The notes under the pieces are model-generated. The model was not told the DNA's origin. It saw only the letters and a program-made list of their open reading frames with translations, and did no database searches. A stretch of 64,000 bases of DNA. Source: CBDATA01 sp965202845 (GTDB lineage: Bacteria > Acidobacteriota > Vicinamibacteria > Marinacidobacterales > Marinacidobacteraceae). Below, in pieces: positions 40,991 to 49,144 of the stretch. The translations under genes were made by a program, and so were the position numbers. The stretch lies in contig OZ241856.1 of assembly GCA_965202845.1 (NCBI GenBank), forward strand, positions 248,001 to 312,000, given 5' to 3'. The first letter of the stretch is position 1; every line of letters begins with the position of its first letter.

Positions 40991-42297
40991 TTCGTCACGC
41001 CGTCGTCGCGCTTGCGATGTCGTTGTACGCCGCCTGGGCGGGAGCGCAGGAGGATGCGGACTGGTTGATCACCGGGGCGCGGGTGCACACCCTGGTGGAG
41101 GGCGCGGCGCCGATCGAGAACGCTTCGATACGGATCCGGGACGGCCGCATCGTCGAAATCGGAGAGGGTGTCGTGGCGCCGGAGGGCGCGCGCACGCTCG
41201 ACGCCACCGGCCTCTACGTCTATCCCGGGATGATGGATTCGGTGAGCCAGCTCGGCCTCACCGAGATCGGCGCCATCAGCGCCACCGTGGACACCACCGA
41301 GCTCGGCGAGATGAATCCGCACCTTCGCGCCGCCACCGCCATCCATCCCGCAAGCGAACACCTTCCGGTGGCGCGGGCGAACGGAATCACCCACGCGGTG
41401 GTCGCGCCGGGCGGCATCGGCGGGCGGGGCGGCAGTCCGGGGATCACCGGGCAGGCCTCCATCGTCCATCTCGACGGCTGGACGGTGGAGGAGATGGGGA
41501 TCCAGCCTTCCGCCGGCATGGTGTTGGTCTGGCCCAACCGGAACACCCGCTCCTTCAACATGCAGACCTTCCGGCCGGAGCGGCGCCCCTTCCGCGAGGC
41601 GGACGAGGCGTACCAGCGCGCGGTGGCCGAACTCGGCGAGGTGTTCGCCGCCGCGCGACGGCACGCCGCCGAGGCGGACGCCGGGACGGCGCGGCGCAAC
41701 CAGCGGCTGGAAGCGCTTCGCCCGGTGATCGACGGCGCGATGCCGCTGCTGGTGATCGCGCATCGCGCCCGCGAGATCCGGGAGGCGGTGGCGTTTGCCG
41801 AGGACCAGCAGGCGCGGATGATGCTCTTGGGCGGAGACGGCGCTTGGGAGGTGAAGGAGTTGCTGGCCGAAAAGGGGATTCCGGTCATCCTCGGCCCCAC
41901 CCAGCGGCTCCCCTCCGAAGAGGACGCCCCCTACGACCGTCCGTTCACCACTCCCGGTGCGCTCCACGCCGCCGGGGTCACGATCGCCTTCGCGACCTTC
42001 GGCTCCTCGGACGCCCGGCTGCTGCCCTACGAGGCGGGCCATGCGGTCGGCTACGGACTCCCCCGGGAGGAGGCGCTCCGGGCCATCACCGTGACTCCGG
42101 CGCGGCTCTTCGGCCTGGACGAGGACTACGGAACCATCGAAGAGGGGAAGGTGGCGAACCTGATACTGGTGGACGGCGACCCGCTGGAGATCCGCACCGG
42201 CGTCCACCACGTGTTCATCGACGGCGTCCCGGTTCCCCTGGACAACCGCCACCAGGAGCTCTACGAGAAGTACCGTTCGCGCCCGGCGCGGGAGTAA
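40987..42297 (+). CDS. secreted amidohydrolase-fold protein, HxH absent
   Basis: The 436-residue protein overlaps the previous gene by ATGA and has a signal peptide (HAVVALAMSLYAAWAGAQ). It follows the amidohydrolase pattern (ARVHTLVEGAAPIENASI, GKVANLILVDGDPLEIR), yet the metal strand reads YPGMMDSVSQLGLTEI without the H-x-H pair. A Leu-rich helix near residues 210-240 is unusual. As with the first gene of the trio, catalysis by a bound metal is unlikely. It may form hetero-oligomers with the middle protein. Confidence 0.8.
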   Translation: MIRHAVVALAMSLYAAWAGAQEDADWLITGARVHTLVEGAAPIENASIRIRDGRIVEIGEGVVAPEGARTLDATGLYVYPGMMDSVSQLGLTEIGAISATVDTTELGEMNPHLRAATAIHPASEHLPVARANGITHAVVAPGGIGGRGGSPGITGQASIVHLDGWTVEEMGIQPSAGMVLVWPNRNTRSFNMQTFRPERRPFREADEAYQRAVAELGEVFAAARRHAAEADAGTARRNQRLEALRPVIDGAMPLLVIAHRAREIREAVAFAEDQQARMMLLGGDGAWEVKELLAEKGIPVILGPTQRLPSEEDAPYDRPFTTPGALHAAGVTIAFATFGSSDARLLPYEAGHAVGYGLPREEALRAITVTPARLFGLDEDYGTIEEGKVANLILVDGDPLEIRTGVHHVFIDGVPVPLDNRHQELYEKYRSRPARE

Positions 42298-42330
42298 TAG
42301 CGCTCCCCCGCACCGGGACGTTCACTGCCA

Positions 42331-43096
42331 TTGCCTGAACCGAAGGCGAGAGGCGCGCTCAGGATCGAAGATGTCCTGGTCGCCGAATTGGAGGATTTGA
42401 AATCTGGCTACGAAATCTGCGGAATGATCGATCGTGCGGGCCGTGTCTATCCGCTTGGCTCGGACACGAAGGTTCTGAGCGCCGCTTTCGAAATGGTCAG
42501 TCGTCCCGTCATGCAATCGACGGCTCGAACATTGGGGTGTGAGGTTGTCGAACCGAAAAGCGCAGAATTATTATCCCGACTTTACATTTCTTCGCGATAT
42601 GCGGGACGCCCGAAAAATCGCGGTGGATGTGAAAACCACATATCGCAGGAATCGTGGAGATACATTCGGATACACGCTTGGCTCATATACGAGTTTCATC
42701 AGGCGTGGCAATGAGCGAAAGAATATAGTTTTCCCGTTCACGGAATACGACCGTCATCTGGTGGTCGGATTTGTTTACGACCGAATCGTCAGTGACATTC
42801 CGGATTCTTCGTATTACACTGCCGAAAATCTTGCGGACATCCGATTGCCGTTCGAGAACGTTGACTTCTTTGTCCAGGACAAATGGCGCATCGCGAGCGA
42901 CCGGGCCGGAAGTGGAAACACGACGAACATCGGGAGCATTACCGGCACGATGGAAGATTTCCGCGCTGGCAACGGACCGTTTCGCTCCGAGGAGGAATTT
43001 CTCGAATATTGGCGTTCGTATGGAAAAACCCTTGCGGATCGAACGGATTATTCAAATCTTGATGACTTCCGCCGTCTCAAACAACGAGGGGACTGA
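42331..43096 (+). pseudogene. EcoRV-type restriction endonuclease, frameshifted
   Basis: Reading from TTG 42331, the N-terminal part matches EcoRV closely: YEICGMIDRAGRVYPLGSDT then KVLSAAFEMVSRPV. At the four-A run near 42556 one base too many breaks the frame. The downstream frame continues NYYPDFTFLRD, then IAVDVKTTY, so the three catalytic residues of the PD-(D/E)xK centre (Asp, Asp, Lys) are encoded. Later blocks also match (YTSFIRRGNERKNIVFPFTE, VQDKWRIASDRAGSGNTTN). Removing one A gives 254 residues, near EcoRV's 245. EcoRV cuts GATATC in the middle; this protein should recognise a similar site. The companion methyltransferase is convergent, with overlapping 3' ends. Confidence 0.85.
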
Positions 43097-44047
43097 TGGA
43101 GATCGGGAAGGTGCGCTTGACGTGGCGGTGGCGGGCTTGGAAAGGATGACGGCTTCGGTCATCTGATTGCGCAGGCTTTCGGACGGCCCAACGTGATAGA
43201 AGTGCGACATCGTGCGTCGCGGGTATTCCGAGAACCACCGGTCCACATAAGGGTTTCGCCGATATTTGTTCTCCAGCCACATGGAGAGGGCGAAGCCGGC
43301 CGGGGTCTCGATCAGGGTTGAGGCCAGCGTGTTGGCTTCGTCTTCCGTGAAGCCGTTGTAATAATCGGTGTGCCGGCCCACGTAGGGAGGGTCGCAGTAG
43401 ACCATGTCGCCCGGCTGCGCCATGGCGAGAGTGGTTCGCCAGTCCTGGGCGACGAATCGCCAATTTCTTCCCTCCATGACTCCGCGGGCCCACTCGATCT
43501 GATTGGCGATCTTCGTCACCAGAGCCGGGCGGAAGCGCTCGGGCTTGCGGCAGAACGGAACGTTGAAATGACCGTTCCGGTTGAATCGCATCATCCCGTT
43601 GAAGCACGATCGATTCAGGAAGATGAAGTCAAACGGGTCGCCGCTCTCGTTGAACCGATCCCGTATCCTGTAGTAGTGGCGTTCGCCCTTTCGGGCCAAT
43701 TCCGCGCCTTCGCGTTCCAGGAAAGTCCGAACCGCCCAGCCATCGATGGCGCCTTTCTGGATGGCGCGGTAGAGTCGGATCAGGTGCGCGTTGGTGTCGG
43801 CAAGGATCGCGTTGCGGGGCTTGATATTGAGCGCCACGGATCCGGAACCGAAAAACGGCTCGATCCATGCGCCCTCGCCGGACCAGAGGATCGATCGGGC
43901 GATGAGCGGAACAACCTTCGTTTTGATCCCCTGCGTCTTGATGGGCGGCGCCTTGGGCGTGATCGTGCGTGGCAGCAAGTCCGTCGGGAGCGCGTTGGCC
44001 CGTGCGTTATGAAGCAAGGGTTGGCGGCGCGCCTGCGGAATCCCCAT
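43052..44047 (-). CDS. EcoRV-type adenine DNA methyltransferase (Dam family)
   Basis: The 331-residue enzyme has the Dam-family (alpha-class) motif order: AdoMet motif I in EPFFGSGSVALNI, then the catalytic DPPY in MVYCDPPYVGRHTDYY. The N-terminus PPIKTQGIKTKVVPLI and the blocks NRSCFNGMMRFN and GHFNVPFCRKPERF follow M.EcoRV closely, as I recall that sequence. It should methylate the first adenine of a GATATC-like site. The frame is intact although the paired nuclease is broken. Its C-terminal 30 residues run into the nuclease gene on the other strand. It is more AT-rich than neighbouring core genes. Confidence 0.87.
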   Translation of the reverse strand: MGIPQARRQPLLHNARANALPTDLLPRTITPKAPPIKTQGIKTKVVPLIARSILWSGEGAWIEPFFGSGSVALNIKPRNAILADTNAHLIRLYRAIQKGAIDGWAVRTFLEREGAELARKGERHYYRIRDRFNESGDPFDFIFLNRSCFNGMMRFNRNGHFNVPFCRKPERFRPALVTKIANQIEWARGVMEGRNWRFVAQDWRTTLAMAQPGDMVYCDPPYVGRHTDYYNGFTEDEANTLASTLIETPAGFALSMWLENKYRRNPYVDRWFSEYPRRTMSHFYHVGPSESLRNQMTEAVILSKPATATSSAPSRSPSVPSLFETAEVIKI

Positions 44048-44064
44048 GTCTCAGCCTCGGAGGA

Positions 44065-44553
44065 TCATAGCGCGCCGAGGCGGGCGAGCCATTCCTCCGG
44101 GATGCGCACCGCGACCACCTCCCCCTCGGCGGTCGCGACCCCGGCGGCCTCGACGGTCACCGCGACCCGGACCCGCCGTTCCCGGATTTCCGTCGCCCGA
44201 GCGCGGAGCGTCAGCTCCACCCCGAGCGGAGTGGGTTTCCGGTAGCGGACCCGGAGTTCGCCGGTGACGAAGCGGAGCGACGGGTCGGAACCCATGGCGC
44301 GCCCCCGGGCATGGTGGGCGGCCGCCGCCGCGGTCCCGGTGCCGTGGCAGTCCACCAGCGACGCGATCAGGCCGCCGTACACCGCGCCCGGCACTGCTGT
44401 GTGCCACGGCTCGGGCGTGAACCGGCAGACCGCCTCGCCGTCTTCCCAGTAGCTCCGGATCCGGTATCCCTTCGCGTTCTTCGAGCCGCAGCCGTAGCAG
44501 TGCCGGGTCGCCTCCGGGTAGCTGTCCTGGATCGCCTTCGGTTCCGCGATCAA
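44065..44553 (-). CDS. PaaI-like hotdog thioesterase
   Basis: The 162-residue protein starts at TTG 44553, overlapping the msrP stop by TTGA. The hotdog-fold signature is CRFTPEPWHTAVPGAVYGG followed by LIASLVDCHGTGTAAAAA, with the Asp/His of the active-site helix. A CxxC pair (CYGCG) near residue 20 is unusual and may bind metal. These enzymes hydrolyse acyl-CoA thioesters in the cytosol. The translational coupling to a methionine-sulfoxide reductase subunit has no evident meaning. Confidence 0.8.
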   Translation of the reverse strand: MIAEPKAIQDSYPEATRHCYGCGSKNAKGYRIRSYWEDGEAVCRFTPEPWHTAVPGAVYGGLIASLVDCHGTGTAAAAAHHARGRAMGSDPSLRFVTGELRVRYRKPTPLGVELTLRARATEIRERRVRVAVTVEAAGVATAEGEVVAVRIPEEWLARLGAL

Positions 44554-45584
44554 CGGGCGGTCTGCCCCACGCGCAGCGGGCGCTGGGGCGTAGTGGGTTC
44601 GTCCGGATAGAGCCCCGCCACCTCCTCCGCGTAGCCGTTGAAGAAGGGGGTCGGGAACCGTTCCTCGTTGTCCAGCCAGAAGGACCGCTCCTGGCTCCAG
44701 CGCGGATGCGGGATGTTCGGGTTCACGTTGGAGAGGAACCCGTATTCGTGCCGCTGCATCTCCCAGAAGAAGGGCGGCTGCTCCCGGACGAGTTCGATCT
44801 TCACCACCGCCTTCGGACCCTTGTATCCGTACTTCCAGGGGATGGCTAGCCGCACCGGGGCGCCGTGCTGGCGCACCAGCGGTTCGCCGTAGATGCCGGT
44901 GGCGACCAGCGCCAGCGGATGCATCGCTTCGTCCATCCGCAGCCCCTCGTGGTAGGGCCACGGATACCAGTTGCTGGCGGCGAGGCCGGGCATCTCCTCG
45001 GGACGACTCAGCGAGGTGAACGCCACGAACCGGGCCTCGCTGGTGGGTTCGACGGCGTCCAGCAGCGCGGACAGCGGGAAGCCGGTCCACGGCACGTTCA
45101 TCGCCCAGCGCTCGACGCAGCGGAAGTGGTAGATGCGCTCCTCGTGCGGAAACGCAAGCAGGTCATCGAGATCGAAAGTGCGCGGCCGGTGGCAGGCCCC
45201 GGCGACCTCGATCGCCCACGGCGTCGGCTGGTAGTCGCCGGAGAGCTTCCAGACCGCGCCGCCACGCCCGGCGAGGAACTCGTAGAAGTTGTTGTGCGAC
45301 GCCGCGGTCTCCCGGTCCATCAGCTCCTTGCGCTTGATGGACGCCGGAACCCGATAGCGGTCGTTGCGCTCCGCCGGGAAGACGTCGGGTCGGGAGTAGG
45401 GAACATCCAGCAGTCCGACGGCGCCTTCCGCGCTCGCGTCGCACGCGGCCGAGTACGGCCCCAGGATCGCCGCCGCGCCCAGCGTCTTCGAGAGCTTCCG
45501 GATCAGCGCCCGCCGGTTGAAGAAGACATCGGGGTCGGTGATCCGCCCGCCCGCCGGACTCGCTGCGTAGGGGAACCTGCTCAT
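44550..45584 (-). CDS. msrP: MsrP-type molybdopterin methionine-sulfoxide reductase subunit
   Basis: The start ATG 45584 has GGAGGAAGG upstream. The 344-residue protein has a twin-arginine-type signal (NRRALIRKLSKTLGAAAILG). The molybdenum ligand Cys lies in FRCVERWAMNVPWTG, and the later blocks YPWPYHEGLRMDEA and HGAPVRLAIPWKYGYK are typical of the YedY/MsrP oxidoreductase family. It repairs oxidised methionines in periplasmic proteins with electrons from the MsrQ haem protein, whose gene is not in the window. Confidence 0.9.
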   Translation of the reverse strand: MSRFPYAASPAGGRITDPDVFFNRRALIRKLSKTLGAAAILGPYSAACDASAEGAVGLLDVPYSRPDVFPAERNDRYRVPASIKRKELMDRETAASHNNFYEFLAGRGGAVWKLSGDYQPTPWAIEVAGACHRPRTFDLDDLLAFPHEERIYHFRCVERWAMNVPWTGFPLSALLDAVEPTSEARFVAFTSLSRPEEMPGLAASNWYPWPYHEGLRMDEAMHPLALVATGIYGEPLVRQHGAPVRLAIPWKYGYKGPKAVVKIELVREQPPFFWEMQRHEYGFLSNVNPNIPHPRWSQERSFWLDNEERFPTPFFNGYAEEVAGLYPDEPTTPQRPLRVGQTAR

Positions 45585-45666
45585 TGCTACCCTTCCTCCG
45601 GTCTCCCTCCGGGAGACGCATATGAAAAAACCGTTCATGTCATGGTAGCCGCCCGCGCCGTTCCTC

Positions 45667-47127
45667 GTGCGTAGCTGGCGCATCGAAGGCCCGGGGGCCG
45701 AGGCCGCCCGGCGCCTCTGGGAGCGCGGGAAGCCGCCCGGACGTATGGGGGAGACCGGGAAGCGCACCGGCGACTCCCGGCTCGGCTGGGTGGACCTGCC
45801 GGACGCCGCCACGCCGCCCGGCGAGCGCTTGCGCGACGATCTCCTCGCCGAGGGCTTCCGGCGCCTCATCGTGGTGGGCATGGGGGGCGCCGGCCTCTCC
45901 TCGGCGACCGTGACTTCGGTTCTGCCGCGGGAGGCGCCGGGTCTGGAGACGCGCCTGCTGGCGACCCTGGACCCGGGCACGGTGCGCGAGGCGCTCGCCT
46001 CGGAGACCCTGCCTCGAACCGTCTTCCTGATCGCCTCCCGTTCCGGAACCACCGTCGAGACCCGAACCCTCGAATCGGTGATCGCCGGCGCCGTTCCGGG
46101 AAGGCAGCTTCTGGCCATCACCGAGCCGGGCAGCCCGCTCGAGGAGCACGCGCTCCGAAGCGGGTATCGCGGGGTGTTCCACGGCCATCCGCGGGTCGGC
46201 GGCCGGTTCGCGGCGCTGGACGCCTACGGACTGCTGCCGGCAGTGATCGCCGGCTGCGCGGTGCGCCCGGCCCTTGAGGCCGCGCGCCGGGCGCGCCGGG
46301 AACTCGACGGCGACTGGCCGCACGACGGGTTCCGCGCCGGCGGTCTGCTCGCCTCCGCCCGTTCGCCCCGGCTGGGACTGTCGGCGTCCCCGGCCTTCGC
46401 CGCCGTTCTCCCCTGGCTGGAGCAGTTGATCGCCGAGAGCCTGGGCAAGGAAGGGAAGGGGATCCTGCCGGTGACCGGCCCTGTCGGCGCACGCGTCCAC
46501 ATCGGCGAGGCCCCCCCGGAGGCGCCGGCGGTCCACAGCGCGCCGGAACCCGGAGACATCCTGGGAGAGCTCTTCCGGTGGCAGGTCGCGGTCGGGGCGG
46601 CGGGCGCCCTGATGGGGATCGATCCCTACGACCAGCCGGACATCGACGGCGGCAAGGCCCGCGCCCGGGATCTGGCGCAAGCGTCCGGCCCGGCGGCGAT
46701 CCCGGCGGCGACCGAGAGCGAGCTGGAAGCCTTTCTACGCAAGGACCTGGGTGCGGGGGTGGCGCTGAACGCTTTCGTCGGTCGGAACCCGACGACCGAG
46801 GCGGCGCTCCAGGATCTGCAGCGGGACCTCGGCGGGCGTCTCGGCGCGCCGCCGGCGCTCGCCTGGGGGCCGGGTTTGCTGCACTCCTTCGGCCAGCTGG
46901 AAAAGGGCGGCCCCCCGAATCTCGGCGTCCTGCTGGTGACCTGGGGGTTCGGCGAGGATCTGCCCACCCCGTCGGGTCGCGGCGTCGGGGAGCTGATGCA
47001 CCTGCTGGCGCTCGCCGACTACCAGGTGCTCCGGGAGCGGGGCCGGCCGGTGTGCTGGGTGCACGATCCGGCGCCCGGCGCCGCCGGCCGGGATGCGGCG
47101 ATCCGGCGGATACGGAGGGTTCTCTGA
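45667..47127 (+). CDS. glucose-6-phosphate isomerase-like protein
   Basis: The 486-residue protein from GTG 45667 has sugar-isomerase (SIS) motifs: ASRSGTTVET in the phosphate site, HPRVGGRFAALDAYGLLPA, SLGKEGKGILPV and IDPYDQPDIDGGKA. The order and the GPGLLHSFGQLEKGG block are closest to the phosphoglucose-isomerase domain of transaldolase-PGI fusion proteins. No transaldolase part is encoded with it. The reaction would be glucose 6-phosphate to fructose 6-phosphate. It is a stand-alone gene followed by an amidase with overlapping ends. Confidence 0.82.
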   Translation: MRSWRIEGPGAEAARRLWERGKPPGRMGETGKRTGDSRLGWVDLPDAATPPGERLRDDLLAEGFRRLIVVGMGGAGLSSATVTSVLPREAPGLETRLLATLDPGTVREALASETLPRTVFLIASRSGTTVETRTLESVIAGAVPGRQLLAITEPGSPLEEHALRSGYRGVFHGHPRVGGRFAALDAYGLLPAVIAGCAVRPALEAARRARRELDGDWPHDGFRAGGLLASARSPRLGLSASPAFAAVLPWLEQLIAESLGKEGKGILPVTGPVGARVHIGEAPPEAPAVHSAPEPGDILGELFRWQVAVGAAGALMGIDPYDQPDIDGGKARARDLAQASGPAAIPAATESELEAFLRKDLGAGVALNAFVGRNPTTEAALQDLQRDLGGRLGAPPALAWGPGLLHSFGQLEKGGPPNLGVLLVTWGFGEDLPTPSGRGVGELMHLLALADYQVLRERGRPVCWVHDPAPGAAGRDAAIRRIRRVL

Positions 47128-48524
47128 ATCTCTGGGAGCGCTCGGCGACCGATCTCCGGGACGCGCTCCGCCGCCGCGAGGTTTCGGCGGTGGAGGTGAT
47201 GGAGGCGCATCTGGCCCGGATCGCGGAGGTCAACCCGGAGCTGAACGCCATCGTGACCCTGCTGCAGCCCGAATCGCTGCTCCGGGAGGCGGAGCGGGCG
47301 GACCGGACGCCCGAACCACACGGTCCCCTCCACGGGCTGCCGGTCGCGCACAAGGACGTCTTCCCGACCCGCGGCATCCGGACCACCTTCGGCTCGCCGA
47401 TCTTCGCCGACTTCGTTCCCGACTACGACGCGCGGATCGTGGAGCGGCTGCGCGCCGCCGGGGCGATCTGCGTCGGCAAGACCAACACCCCGGAATTCGC
47501 CGCCGGCTCCCAGACCTTCAACCCGGTCTTCGGCGCCACCCGGAATCCCTGGGACCTTGACCGGACTTGCGGCGGCAGCAGCGGGGGCGCGGCGGCGGCG
47601 CTCGCCAGCGGGATGCTCCCGATCGCCGACGGCAGCGACTACGGCGGATCGCTGCGGAACCCGGCGAGCTTCTGCGGGGTTGTCGGCTTGCGCCCCACGC
47701 CCGGCCGGGTTCCCGACGCTCCCGATCCGGCGCCCTGGTTTCCGATGGCGGTTCCGGGGCCGATGGCGCGCACCGTCCGGGACGTCGCGCTGGTTCTGAG
47801 CGCGATCTCCGGCCCGGACCCGCGGGATCCGCTCTCGCTTCCCGAACCCGGCGCCCGCTTCGCCCGCCCGCTTGAACGGGACTTTCGCGGGGTGCGGGTG
47901 GCCTGGGCCGCCGACTTCGCCGATCTGCCCTTCGAGCCGGGCGTCCTCCGGGCGGTGGACCCGGCCCGGGAGGCGCTGGTCGAGCTCGGCTGCGCGGTCG
48001 AGGATCGCTCGCCCGACATGCGGGACGCCGCCCTCGTGTTCGAGCGATACCGGGCGTTTTACTTCCACCTTCGCTATGGCCCGCTGCTCCGGCGCCGCCG
48101 GGCGCAGATGAAGGACACCGTGATCGGGGAGATCGAAGCTGGCGAGCGGCTCACCGCCCCCGAACTCGCCGACGCCAGCCGCCGGTGGGCGAAGTTGCTC
48201 GACCGCTTCGCCCGTTTCCAGGAGGAATTCGCATTCTTCGTGCTTCCGGTCTCCCAGACGCTGCCGTTCGATGTCCGAATTCCGTGGCCGAAGGAAGTGG
48301 CGGGGGCGCCGATGCGGAGCTATACCGAGTGGATGGGATCGTGCGCGTTCGTTTCGCTGCTCGGGGTTCCGGCGCTCGCGCTGCCCGCCGGCTTCGAGGA
48401 GGGACTGCCGGTGGGGCTTCAGATCGTGGGGCGGCGCGGCGACGACTTCGGGACGCTCCAGCTGGCGCATGCCCTGGAAGCGCGGCTCGGAGTCACGCCC
48501 CCGTCTCGGCCCCCGAAGGTGTGA
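47124..48524 (+). CDS. amidase-signature hydrolase, apparent CTG start
   Basis: The 466-residue enzyme belongs to the amidase-signature family, with Ser-cisSer-Lys: Lys in PVAHKDVF, GGSSGGAAAALASG and DGSDYGGSLRNPA. It hydrolyses amides in the cytosol; substrate unknown. The conserved N-terminus begins LWERSATDLRDALRRREVSA, and the only start that leaves this intact without an extended frame inside the previous gene is CTG at 47124, overlapping the PGI stop (CTGA). GGAGGG lies at 47114-47119, 4 bases before. The 3' end overlaps the MutH-type nuclease gene by 32 bases (convergent). Confidence 0.85.
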   Translation: MNLWERSATDLRDALRRREVSAVEVMEAHLARIAEVNPELNAIVTLLQPESLLREAERADRTPEPHGPLHGLPVAHKDVFPTRGIRTTFGSPIFADFVPDYDARIVERLRAAGAICVGKTNTPEFAAGSQTFNPVFGATRNPWDLDRTCGGSSGGAAAALASGMLPIADGSDYGGSLRNPASFCGVVGLRPTPGRVPDAPDPAPWFPMAVPGPMARTVRDVALVLSAISGPDPRDPLSLPEPGARFARPLERDFRGVRVAWAADFADLPFEPGVLRAVDPAREALVELGCAVEDRSPDMRDAALVFERYRAFYFHLRYGPLLRRRRAQMKDTVIGEIEAGERLTAPELADASRRWAKLLDRFARFQEEFAFFVLPVSQTLPFDVRIPWPKEVAGAPMRSYTEWMGSCAFVSLLGVPALALPAGFEEGLPVGLQIVGRRGDDFGTLQLAHALEARLGVTPPSRPPKV

Positions 48525-49143
48525 CTTTTCCGGTCTTGGACTGGATTCCGAGTATCTTCTCAACCAGATGCTTGCGTGCGTAAAACGCACGCGACTTACT
48601 TCCATGACCGGGGCCCTTCGTGCGCGGTTGCACGAGCACGCCCATGCGTCCGGTCAGAGCGGCGAACCCCTTCGTGCGAATGACTTCTCGCACTTCGTTG
48701 TAGTCCATCTCGATCTGGCGGAACAACTCCGGATCGCCGAGATCGAAATCGGCAATTTGGTGACACAGGGATCGTTCTTCCAGTTGGCTTTCAAACACCC
48801 TGGCCACGACGATCACCCGTCGCAGCTTCGCGAAGAGATGGCTTTCCTGGAATGACCTGCATGCGACATCGCCCTGGTTGATCATCGTGATCGCCATCGT
48901 CTCCTTGACCAAGATGTCGTCGTTTTTCCGTATGAGTGGTACGACTTTCAACTCCCAGGATCCAGCATTTGGGGTTTGGGAGGAATTGATCGGCAAGCCC
49001 AGGTAGCGTTCCACCGCGTGGCCTGCCCAGCCCTTGTTCTTGCGGTCGCCCTTCCAGATCGTAACGCCGAATTGTCCGGCCACGGCGACGAGATCCTGAC
49101 CAATGAGTGACCGAAGTTTCTGAATCGCTTCGGATCGTTCCAT
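48493..49143 (-). CDS. MutH/Sau3AI-type restriction endonuclease
   Basis: The start at ATG 49143, one base after the methyltransferase stop, gives 216 residues. The fold is indicated by NKGWAGHAVERYLG, the catalytic WELKVVPL (the E-x-K of MutH) and the C-terminal FYARKHLVEKILG. MutH and Sau3AI use this domain to cut at GATC. Type II members of this family pair with methyltransferases, as here. GATC recognition is inference. The gene is AT-rich and its 3' end overlaps the amidase gene. Confidence 0.8.
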   Translation of the reverse strand: MERSEAIQKLRSLIGQDLVAVAGQFGVTIWKGDRKNKGWAGHAVERYLGLPINSSQTPNAGSWELKVVPLIRKNDDILVKETMAITMINQGDVACRSFQESHLFAKLRRVIVVARVFESQLEERSLCHQIADFDLGDPELFRQIEMDYNEVREVIRTKGFAALTGRMGVLVQPRTKGPGHGSKSRAFYARKHLVEKILGIQSKTGKVTPSGAETGA

Positions 49144-49144
49144 G

